Source: Niabella sp. (lineage in GTDB: Bacteria > Bacteroidota > Bacteroidia > Chitinophagales > Chitinophagaceae). From it: DNA of 64,000 nucleotides. Each line of letters opens with the position of its first letter. Positions within the stretch are counted from its first letter, which is position 1. This document shows positions 8,485 to 16,032 of this stretch, piece by piece. Below the pieces are notes generated by a model that was not told where the DNA came from, made no database searches, and saw nothing but the letters and a program-made list of their open reading frames with translations. The stretch spans positions 1 to 64,000 of the forward strand of contig JAGIAT010000017.1 of assembly GCA_017744715.1 (NCBI GenBank). The letters run 5' to 3'. The position numbers were made by a program, and so were the translations under genes.

Positions 8485-8487
8485 TTA
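8423..8487. repeat. 14/15-bp tandem repeat abutting a stop codon
   Basis: Four consecutive units read ACTGTAAAACTTTT (twice), ACTATAAAACTTTTC and ACTATAAAACTTCTC, followed by a fifth partial unit ACTATTATTTCTC that contains the stop codon of the DUF1080 gene. On the coding strand the gene ends TAA TAG TGA. This looks like slippage expansion of the gene's 3' end. Confidence 0.8.
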
Positions 8488-11400
8488 TTTCTCACCCAGG
8501 TCTTTGATCCGCAGGTTCCGGAATTTTACATAGGAACCATGTCCCAGGAACCCGATATGGCCTGCTTTATTCAGCAACCCCGGATGTTTCTTATGATCCG
8601 GTGTATCGGTATTATTTTTACTCGCCTTGGCGATATCGCCGTCTACGATGGTCTTGCCGTTCAGGATCACGGTAATGTGGTTGCCTACCGCTCTTACCTC
8701 CTGGTAATTCCATTCGCCCACCGGTTTTAAATATCCCCGCAGGGCAGGAATGATTCCGTAAACGGAGCCATGGTACTGGTAAGGTTGCAGTTCTTTGTAG
8801 ATGGGTGCTTCATTATCCAGGATCTGCAATTCCATGCCTTCGTAAGCAGCATCACCGGTTAACGGAGCACGGATGCCCAGGCCGTTGTTGGCACCTGGTG
8901 TTAACTGGAATTCGAAACGCATTACAAAATCACTGTATTCTTTTTCTGTATACACATTCCGGTTGGCACCTTCCGGAACGGCAATAGTGGGGTCGCAAAT
9001 GATATTTCCGTCTTGCGCAAAATACCCCTCGGTATTGCCGGTCCAGCCCTTCATATCTACGCCGTTAAACATAGGAACGAATCCTTCTTTCTTTTCCTGT
9101 TCGCTCAGTACGTAGGGTTGCGGACGGGGAATTTCGCGTACATATACATCACGGAATTCGAGCCGGGTACCATGGGCTTGCAGTTCAATCGCCTCTTTGG
9201 AAAAGATGGGGATATTGCGATCCCAGTAATTTTCCAGTATGGTGTTGTTGGTAACCAGCTGGCCGTTCAGGTAAACGGTTACTTTGTTGCCAACCATTTT
9301 AATGCGGAAGGTATTCCATTCGTTGATCGGATTATCGGCAAAAACCAGGGGGGTACTCCGGTTTTTCTTGTTGTTGTACAGTCCGCCGGAGCCTACCTGC
9401 GCACCAACATCGGTACGCGAAGAATCCCAGGTTTGCACCTGTGGCGATCCTCTTAAGTACACACCGCCATCACCTTTTGCTTCCATCCTCCAATCCACAA
9501 ACAATTCAAAATCCTCATACATTTTGGCAGACACCAGGTTGTCGAATCCCTTGCCGTCGAATACCAGCACGCCGTTCTCTACCCGCCAGTCCCTGCGCAT
9601 TTGCGCATCGGCTTTTTGTTGGGCTTCGGCTAATTGCTGGGCGGTCATTTTTGCCCGCGTCAGCGGATTGCCTACCAGGCCTTTCCAGCCGGAGAGGTCT
9701 TTACCGTTGAACATGGAAACATAGCCGGGCTCCTTTGGAAGGCCGGCCAGCTGTTTTACCCATGCAGCTTTCTGATAAGCGGCCTCGCCATCTTTGTTCA
9801 GGGAGATTGCTTTGTTTACAATACCTTCTACCAACGGCCCGTAAAGATCGGTATGATCGGTAACGATTGCCAGTACCGCCTGTACGGCGGCTTGCTGCAA
9901 TGCCGGATCATCTAAGTATTTGGAAACAAATACCAGGGATAATAAAGAGCTGTTGCTGGAGATGCCCCGGAGGATATTTGTTTTCTGGTCGTTGCCGGAA
10001 GCCAGGTCCATAGCCTTACGGAACATCAGTATTTTCTGATCCACCGGGTTTTTAGACTGGTTGATACCCGCGATGAAACTGTTGAGGGCCTCATTTTTAA
10101 AAGTAGCATTGGCCGGGTCTTTTGCAATATCATAAAGTGCATCCAACGCTGTAAAATCACTCCAGGATGCAAGGGCTTTCAGCGCCGCTGCTTTCTGATC
10201 CTGGCCGCCGGTATTGAAGTCGTTCCGTACCACAGCCAGGGCTTCTTTACCACCGATGTCACCCAGCACGGAATAGTAATGGCTTTTGTTGGCACCCGTA
10301 CCATTCATGAGATCTTTTACCGCTGCAACCTGGTCGGCCTTTGTTTTCTTTTCTTTAATAGCTGCAAATAACGACTGTTGCAGGGCGTCGGTTTCCTCTG
10401 CATTGGATGTTTGGTTCAGCAGGCCGGCGATCTTTGCTTCATCGCCCGGTGACGCCACATAAGGCAGCGCCTTTATGGCAGCAAGCCGCACGGCGGCATC
10501 ACTGTTGGTAACATCCGCAAAAACAGCGGGGGCATATTTTTCGCCACCGCGACGGGCCACAATATCCATCAGCATGGTACGTGCGGTACCGGAAGTTTGA
10601 GGCATCAGGGTAGCGGCCTGGCTGGCTACATCGGCACCTTTGATGGTCAGTAATGCATTTTTAGCAGCACCGGCAACAGTAGCATCCCCGGTTTTTATGA
10701 GATTGAGCAAGGGGGCAATGGCTTTATCTTCACCGGCACGTGCAATAGCGGCAATAGCTGCCAGCTGCACCTGTTTGTTATTCGAGCCCAGCAAGCCGGT
10801 AAGCAGTGGTAACGCGGACTGGTCTTTATGTGCACCAAATACATAGAGAAGGTCTGCCTGCTGATCGGGATCGCTTGCTTTTTTTACAGCGTCCTGTAAC
10901 TGGGCAGCTGTTTGTGCATCGTAGGATTGCTCCAGCAATGCCACCGCTGCCGCGCGGTATTGTTTATCCGGTGATGAAAGTGCTGAAAGCAGCTCCGGAC
11001 GGGCATTTTCACCGGCTGTTTGATAAAGCAGGGCCAGGGCTGCATTTTTGAATTGCGCAGGCAGGCCGTTCATAGCCAGCAATGTACGGGCGGTTGTTGC
11101 TGCATTTGCTTTTCCGGATCCTGCTGCTGTTTTAGAAAGATAACGCAGGTAGGAGTTCATGGTGTTGGACGCCTCGGCCTTGTAGCCGACCTTTTGTGCT
11201 GCTACTTTCAACGTAGCGGCCGATTGCGGGTCGCCGATCGTAGCCAGGGAATATAACAACACTTTTTGTGTACTTACATCCTGGGCACCGGCATATAATT
11301 GTTGTAGTTTTTTTGCCGCAGGCGCATAACCCATGTCGCCCAGGGCTTTGATCAACGTGATCTGCTGGCTGCCTTTTGCTGTGGTTAATGCATATAGCAA

Positions 11401-11907
11401 GGCATTGGCTGCAGTAGTCGTATTTACCCGCACCAATACCCGCGCAGCCGGATCGCTGAGGCGTTTGTTGAGCAGGTATCCTTTTACAACAGGTACCGCT
11501 TCATCGCCGGCTACATACTGCAGTTCCTGCAGCAGGAAGTCTTTTACTTCATCGCTTTTGGCGGCTTTGATGCCGTTCGTCAGGGCCAGTGCTGCCGTAC
11601 GTTTGGCCACACGGTCGGTTCCTTTTCCAAGATATTTCGACAGTCCGCCAATGGCGTAGCGGGCTGCTTCATCGGTACGTTTGCCCGGAGGTTGAACGGC
11701 GGCGATAATTTTCCGGTAACCAGGTTCTCCGATGCTCACCAGTTCCTTCATGGCGGCATCCAGTGCTGCCGAGTTTTGCGTCGGCAATTTCATTAAAAGA
11801 TCGGCCACTTTTGTTTCGGTGGTTCGTACATCTGTTTTTTGCTGCGCAGGAGCGATCCCGGCCAGCAGTAGAAATATAAAAGTTAGTATAGTAAATTTTT
11901 TCATCAT
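8485..11907 (-). CDS. Exported HEAT-repeat protein with two DUF1080 (3-keto-disaccharide hydrolase) domains
   Basis: This is a 1140-residue exported protein; the start at 11907 opens a signal peptide (ILTFIFLLLAGIAPAQQ). Residues ~30-730 are an Ala-rich array of HEAT/PBS-lyase-like helical repeats (for example LLGSNNKQVQLAAIAAIARA). Two C-terminal beta-jelly-roll domains follow, each opened by a DUF1080 signature: YVSMFNGKDLSGWKGL at about 740 and FVPMFNGVDMKGWTG at about 945. This family is annotated as 3-keto-disaccharide hydrolase, cleaving glycosides already oxidised at C3. The upstream gene, 17 nt away, is a Tat-exported Gfo/Idh/MocA enzyme, a natural partner for making the keto substrate. 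The HEAT array may be a protein-binding scaffold. Enzymatic activity is inferred from family only. Confidence 0.85.
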   Translation of the reverse strand: MMKKFTILTFIFLLLAGIAPAQQKTDVRTTETKVADLLMKLPTQNSAALDAAMKELVSIGEPGYRKIIAAVQPPGKRTDEAARYAIGGLSKYLGKGTDRVAKRTAALALTNGIKAAKSDEVKDFLLQELQYVAGDEAVPVVKGYLLNKRLSDPAARVLVRVNTTTAANALLYALTTAKGSQQITLIKALGDMGYAPAAKKLQQLYAGAQDVSTQKVLLYSLATIGDPQSAATLKVAAQKVGYKAEASNTMNSYLRYLSKTAAGSGKANAATTARTLLAMNGLPAQFKNAALALLYQTAGENARPELLSALSSPDKQYRAAAVALLEQSYDAQTAAQLQDAVKKASDPDQQADLLYVFGAHKDQSALPLLTGLLGSNNKQVQLAAIAAIARAGEDKAIAPLLNLIKTGDATVAGAAKNALLTIKGADVASQAATLMPQTSGTARTMLMDIVARRGGEKYAPAVFADVTNSDAAVRLAAIKALPYVASPGDEAKIAGLLNQTSNAEETDALQQSLFAAIKEKKTKADQVAAVKDLMNGTGANKSHYYSVLGDIGGKEALAVVRNDFNTGGQDQKAAALKALASWSDFTALDALYDIAKDPANATFKNEALNSFIAGINQSKNPVDQKILMFRKAMDLASGNDQKTNILRGISSNSSLLSLVFVSKYLDDPALQQAAVQAVLAIVTDHTDLYGPLVEGIVNKAISLNKDGEAAYQKAAWVKQLAGLPKEPGYVSMFNGKDLSGWKGLVGNPLTRAKMTAQQLAEAQQKADAQMRRDWRVENGVLVFDGKGFDNLVSAKMYEDFELFVDWRMEAKGDGGVYLRGSPQVQTWDSSRTDVGAQVGSGGLYNNKKNRSTPLVFADNPINEWNTFRIKMVGNKVTVYLNGQLVTNNTILENYWDRNIPIFSKEAIELQAHGTRLEFRDVYVREIPRPQPYVLSEQEKKEGFVPMFNGVDMKGWTGNTEGYFAQDGNIICDPTIAVPEGANRNVYTEKEYSDFVMRFEFQLTPGANNGLGIRAPLTGDAAYEGMELQILDNEAPIYKELQPYQYHGSVYGIIPALRGYLKPVGEWNYQEVRAVGNHITVILNGKTIVDGDIAKASKNNTDTPDHKKHPGLLNKAGHIGFLGHGSYVKFRNLRIKDLGEK

Positions 11908-11924
11908 CTGGATTTTTAGGATCA

Positions 11925-13178
11925 TCAAATAGACCAAGGTCCGCGCATGGGTTGATTAATGAGTGCATTGGCTGCGGCGTCGTTTATGAATTCCAGTTTC
12001 ACCGGGTCAAATTCCAACGAGCGTCCCAGGCGTACCGCGATGATCGCCAGGTTCACCAGCGTGGCAGAGCGGAAACCGTTGTCTTCATTCAATGCAAATT
12101 TCTGGCGGGTTTTTACCGCTTGCGCAAAGTCGGTCAGCTGTGGCTCCGGATCGGGCATCGCCGCCAGCTTTTTATCAAGGTCGGGGATGGTGGTGCGGAA
12201 GCCGTTAAACACTTTTCCCTTGGGCCCTTCAATATAGGCCGCATTCGTATCGCGGTTTTCTCCGTCCAGGATGATCTTGCAGCCGTCTTCATAGGTAAGC
12301 TCGATACGCTTCCAGGTACCTGCAGCATCCGGGTCCTGCTCCGGAGCATCTACATCAATTCTTACCGGACTGGTATGATCTTTTCCTAAAAAGTATTGCA
12401 CCGGGTCCAGATAATGTTGTCCCATATCACCCAGTCCGCCGCCATCATAATCCCAATAGCCACGGAAGGTTTGATGTACGCGGTGCGGGTTGTACGGCTT
12501 GTAAGGAGCGGGCCCCAGCCAGAAATCGTAATCCAGTTCCTGCGGTACGGGTTGTACATCGAGCACGGTTTTCCCCACCCAGAAAAACTTCCAGTTAAAC
12601 CCGGTAGCGGCATTTACGGTTACTTTCAGCGGCCATCCCAGCAAACCGCTCTCCACAAGCTTTTTGATGGGTTTTACGGTCGTATTCATCCCGTAGAAAT
12701 TATCTTTAAAACGGAACCAGGTATTGAGCCGGAACATGCGTTCGTTCTGCTGGATCACTTCCCGAACCCGTTTGCCCTCACCAATAGTGCGGGTCATGGG
12801 CTTTTCGCACCATACATCTTTGCCGGCGTTGGCTGCGTCCACACTCATGATACCGTGCCAGTGCGGGGGAGTGGCAATGTGTACAATGTCAATAGCAGGA
12901 TCCTGCAGCAGCTCGCGGTAATCGTGGTAGGTTTTGGTTCCCTTGGGCGACTTGCCCAACGCATCGTTCAGGTGCTTTTTGTCAACATCGCAAATGGCTA
13001 CCAGGCGTGCGCCGGGATAACCAATATGACCTTGCCCCATTGCTCCTACACCGATGATGGCCTTTGTCAGCTGGTCGCTGGGCGCAATATGCCGGGGACC
13101 TCCCAGTACATAGGACGGCACGATGGTAAATGCCGCAAATGAAGCAGCACTGTTCTTAATAAATTTTCTGCGATTCAT
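11925..13178 (-). CDS. Tat-exported Gfo/Idh/MocA family oxidoreductase
   Basis: This 417-residue enzyme begins with a twin-arginine signal (MNRRKFIKNSAASFAAFTIV), implying that it is folded with its nicotinamide cofactor before export to the periplasm. The Rossmann segment is KAIIGVGAMGQGHIGYPG and the catalytic motif is WCEKPMTRTIGEG, with lysine in EKP. The C-terminal half carries the GGLGDMGQHYLDPVQYFLG segment common in this exported subfamily. It is the first gene of a two-gene operon with the HEAT/DUF1080 protein. Together they could oxidise a glycoside at C3 and then cleave it; that is inference from family knowledge. Exported members with a tightly bound cofactor need an electron acceptor or sugar exchange, and none is encoded next to it. 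Confidence 0.88.
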   Translation of the reverse strand: MNRRKFIKNSAASFAAFTIVPSYVLGGPRHIAPSDQLTKAIIGVGAMGQGHIGYPGARLVAICDVDKKHLNDALGKSPKGTKTYHDYRELLQDPAIDIVHIATPPHWHGIMSVDAANAGKDVWCEKPMTRTIGEGKRVREVIQQNERMFRLNTWFRFKDNFYGMNTTVKPIKKLVESGLLGWPLKVTVNAATGFNWKFFWVGKTVLDVQPVPQELDYDFWLGPAPYKPYNPHRVHQTFRGYWDYDGGGLGDMGQHYLDPVQYFLGKDHTSPVRIDVDAPEQDPDAAGTWKRIELTYEDGCKIILDGENRDTNAAYIEGPKGKVFNGFRTTIPDLDKKLAAMPDPEPQLTDFAQAVKTRQKFALNEDNGFRSATLVNLAIIAVRLGRSLEFDPVKLEFINDAAANALINQPMRGPWSI

Positions 13179-13538
13179 ATGAATGTTTAATGGCTTTAAG
13201 AAGTTAGTAAACCGTTAATGCTGGTTAAAGATAAGCCTGGCAAATAAATAACTAAAATAATCAACGTTGTTTTTTTGTATCTTTTTAATGAAGAAGCTTG
13301 TTTGATAAAAATTATTAGTATACTATGGTTACTTATTTTAAAAAATTGCAAAAGTGTGGCTGGAAGGTAGAATGAAATATGCATTTAAAATTTACCGGAT
13401 ATGAGCTCCGGTTTACGCCAAAACATTTATCGCGGAGGCTCCGGTTGCCGTATTGGAAAGCGGCTCTTACAGTAATTTTTCTACCCCGGGGCAACCGCCT
13501 CTGTTAGATTTGCATTTTATGATACAAGTACTACTGAT
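13179..13538. other. Divergent promoter region
   Basis: This 360-bp AT-rich gap lies between the Tat oxidoreductase (leftward) and the sigma-factor operon (rightward). It has a perfect rightward -7 element at 13505. On the minus strand TATCTTTA, about 50 nt before the leftward ATG and with a TTTT about 20 nt further upstream, is a weaker leftward candidate. No gene is seen. Confidence 0.5.
13505..13512 (+). promoter_or_regulatory. -7 element for the sigma-factor operon
   Basis: TAGATTTG is an exact TAnnTTTG. Transcription would begin near 13519, leaving a leader of about 20 nt before the TTG start at 13539. Confidence 0.55.
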
Positions 13539-14069
13539 TTGAGTCTGGCACACATACTAGAGGGTTGCAGAAGGAGGGAGCGCAATGCCCAACGGCAGCT
13601 GTTTCATACCTATGCATCCCGGATGCTGGCCGTGTGCATCCGTTATGTGAAGCGGAAAGAAGATGCCGAGGAACTCATGTTGCAGGGGTTTGAAAAGTTC
13701 TTTACACAGATCCATTCCTTTACGTTCCAGGGTGAGGCCGCGTTTGCCGGCTACCTGAAACGGATTATGGTGAATGAATGCCTGATGCTGCTGCGAAAGC
13801 GGAAAATTGTTTTTGAGGAGATCGATGATCGGAGTCTGGTGGTAACACAGGATGAAACGCCGGTTGAGCGCCTTTCATCCAAAGAAATTTTTGAGCTGAT
13901 TTTAAAACTACCGGAAGGGTATGCTACCGTATTTAATCTCTTTGTAGTGGAGGACCTGAGTCATAAAGAAATTGCGCAGTTACTGGGTATTACAGAGGGT
14001 ACATCAAAGTCGCAGCTGAGCAAGGCCCGGGCGTTGCTACAAAAAATGATAACGGCACATGAAAAATAA
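13539..14069 (+). CDS. ECF-type RNA polymerase sigma factor
   Basis: This 176-residue sigma-70 factor has only regions 2 and 4. Region 2 spans about residues 20-90 (EDAEELMLQGFEKFFTQI, the -10 binding and core-binding helix). Region 4 lies at about 115-170 (LPEGYATVFNLFVVEDLSHK and the helix-turn-helix HKEIAQLLGITEGTSKSQLS). The start is an unusual TTG at 13539; no in-frame ATG exists nearby upstream, and the next Met would remove the start of region 2. The next gene overlaps its end by 11 nt and encodes a membrane protein with an anti-sigma-like N-terminus, so activity is likely controlled post-translationally. Confidence 0.9.
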   Translation: MSLAHILEGCRRRERNAQRQLFHTYASRMLAVCIRYVKRKEDAEELMLQGFEKFFTQIHSFTFQGEAAFAGYLKRIMVNECLMLLRKRKIVFEEIDDRSLVVTQDETPVERLSSKEIFELILKLPEGYATVFNLFVVEDLSHKEIAQLLGITEGTSKSQLSKARALLQKMITAHEK

Positions 14070-14721
14070 GGATCTGCAAATAAGCGATAAGATAAACGCA
14101 CACCGCATCGGGGATTATGATCCGGAGGCGGGCTGGGCACAGCTGGAAAAACGGTTGTATCCCCGTAAAAAAAGGACCTTAAACTGGAGGTACGCAGCAG
14201 CAGCCTGTCTGATCGCAGGTGTAGCCGGAGCGTTTCTTTACCGCAATCATTCCGCCAAAACAGCGGGTAATACGGGCCTGGCCGGTGTGCGGCTAATGGA
14301 CAAAACCCTGCCAATAGTGATCAATGACAGGATCATACGGCTACCGGCTCTTCCGGGGAAAACGATTATTCAGCAGTTGTTGCAGCGCCACGCCCCGGTT
14401 GCAGCGCGGTCATTTGCCAGGGCACAACCGGTTGTTGAAACCCCGGCTCCGTTGCCTGCGGAGCTTACACCGGGTAACGCAGGGCCCTATCCGCATGACC
14501 CGCTGCCGGAGATTGCCGCAGTAAAGCCGGCAGCACCTGTGGATAAATCATCCGCTCAGTTGCCTGTTTTGGCAGAAGAAGCATTTGAAGCCGTTGTGAA
14601 CCTGGAAGCACCCCGGCGTAAAAAAGAAAACCGGTTTTTAAAATACCTGGCTGCAAGAGCCCGGCAGACGGACTATACGGGAGAAAAGCTTTCATCATCA
14701 ACAACCATCGTTAAATTTTAA
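14059..14721 (+). CDS. Putative membrane anti-sigma factor
   Basis: This 220-residue protein has a short cytoplasmic N-terminus, one transmembrane helix at about 44-61 (AAAACLIAGVAGAFL) and a Pro/Ala-rich periplasmic tail. The cytoplasmic part contains DYDPEAGWAQLEKRL, resembling the Trp-x-x-Leu-x-x-Arg motif at the start of many Bacteroidota anti-sigma proteins. It overlaps the upstream sigma gene by 11 nt, implying translational coupling. The tail lacks a recognisable domain and may be disordered, able to reach towards the beta-rich product of the next gene. Function is inferred from architecture and position. Confidence 0.65.
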   Translation: MKNKDLQISDKINAHRIGDYDPEAGWAQLEKRLYPRKKRTLNWRYAAAACLIAGVAGAFLYRNHSAKTAGNTGLAGVRLMDKTLPIVINDRIIRLPALPGKTIIQQLLQRHAPVAARSFARAQPVVETPAPLPAELTPGNAGPYPHDPLPEIAAVKPAAPVDKSSAQLPVLAEEAFEAVVNLEAPRRKKENRFLKYLAARARQTDYTGEKLSSSTTIVKF

Positions 14722-14725
14722 TTGA

Positions 14726-15841
14726 ATGAAAAAGGGAATTTTATTGGGTGCAGTGTTGCTCATATGCCTGAATTATGTAAATGCCCAAAAGACTTATTGG
14801 GAGGTATCGGCCGATATCTTTGAAAATGCGGCACAGCATAAGGGAATTAATCTGGAACTTGGCGGTGGCAACAAATTAACCGTTTATACCAATAACGGCA
14901 TCACCATCGGGAATGGAATGGATTTCCGGGAGATACTGAAAGCCTTCTTTTTGAATTATGATGTTGTGCGCGACAGTGTAAACGAAGCACTGTCGAACAA
15001 ATTGCATTTCTTTTATAATCCCGGTGGAAAAAATGGTCTAACCATTATTCCCGGAAAGGTCTGGCAGCAACAATATGTGGTAGTAGACGGAAGTCCTTCC
15101 GTAATGAAAACGGGAAAAGATACGGTAAACATCTATCCCAGGAACGCCGGGCAACACACGTCTTCTGTTTTTTCCTTTACCGTAAACCGGGTAGAGGACC
15201 TGCGGCTGTATCTTACATCAACCATCATTAATGATTTTATTGCGGCAGTAAATACAGCCATTCATGCGCAGGGGAAAAATTTAAAACCGGCGGTAAGGGG
15301 CGCAAATTTTCATACATTCAATTTCAGGTCGCGGTTTTCTGGCACCTATATCTTGAAGAATGGATCGGTGGAAGGCAAGCTGGAACCCGTTGCCGCACAT
15401 AAAAGCAACCTGTCCCTGTCTGTAGCAGCATCCCTGCAGAATTTTAAAAATTACATGACTCCTGCCTTTAATACCAGTATTGATTTTTACCGGCAAGGAA
15501 GTACAAAAGGTGAATATCTCCGGTTTGGTGCTTACTGGGAACCGGTGTTTCTCTTTGACAAAGATGCGGGTGGAAAGCTGCAAACCTTTCGCAACGATTT
15601 TGCCGGGATAATTTATGAATACCGCCGGGGCGGCGATAATCACCGGCTGGGATTTTATGCGCCCATCTCCATTGCCTACCTGGTAAGAAGGCGTGGCGAT
15701 TTTTTTGAAAAGAACACCTTTGATTTTGGGATCGGGGGCATTAAGTATGGGGCCATGACCCTGCGGCCTTCGATGTACTTTAATGATTTACTCAAAAATG
15801 TTTCTCCATCGGTACAGGTGTCCGTTAGCTGGGGCCGGTAG
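14726..15841 (+). CDS. Secreted beta-rich protein of the sigma operon, probably outer membrane
   Basis: This 371-residue protein has a signal peptide (ILLGAVLLICLNYVNAQ) and begins 4 nt after the anti-sigma-like gene. The C-terminal half (about 215-371) is a series of short alternating hydrophobic strands ending in a barrel-like strand (SVQVSVSWGR), suggesting an outer-membrane beta-barrel or lipid-facing beta-sheet. The N-terminal half may be a periplasmic domain. I do not recognise a family. By position it could be the outer-membrane sensor of the sigma/anti-sigma pair, in which case this three-gene operon is a split version of the fused system at 27023-28933. Confidence 0.6.
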   Translation: MKKGILLGAVLLICLNYVNAQKTYWEVSADIFENAAQHKGINLELGGGNKLTVYTNNGITIGNGMDFREILKAFFLNYDVVRDSVNEALSNKLHFFYNPGGKNGLTIIPGKVWQQQYVVVDGSPSVMKTGKDTVNIYPRNAGQHTSSVFSFTVNRVEDLRLYLTSTIINDFIAAVNTAIHAQGKNLKPAVRGANFHTFNFRSRFSGTYILKNGSVEGKLEPVAAHKSNLSLSVAASLQNFKNYMTPAFNTSIDFYRQGSTKGEYLRFGAYWEPVFLFDKDAGGKLQTFRNDFAGIIYEYRRGGDNHRLGFYAPISIAYLVRRRGDFFEKNTFDFGIGGIKYGAMTLRPSMYFNDLLKNVSPSVQVSVSWGR

Positions 15842-15956
15842 GAAAGGGGCTGCTTTTGAAAGTGGCTGGAATGCGTTACGGCCGGTTGTCTCGTTTAAAA
15901 ATCAAAACCTGCAGTATGGCTGCGGTTCAACTACATATAATAATATCCCGCCGCAT

Positions 15957-15988
15957 AAAAAATGCGCCAATCCGGAGATTGGCGCATT
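15957..15988 (-). terminator. Terminator of the GH20-nagB operon
   Basis: A perfect 12-bp stem (AATGCGCCAATC/GATTGGCGCATT at 15961-15972 and 15977-15988) has a 4-nt loop. On the minus strand it is followed by a run of T. It lies 44 nt beyond the nagB stop and is one of the strongest terminators in the window. Confidence 0.9.
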
Positions 15989-16032
15989 ACTGTTATAGAA
16001 CGCGCTTTAAGCAGGCCCTGCTTATCGCTAAC

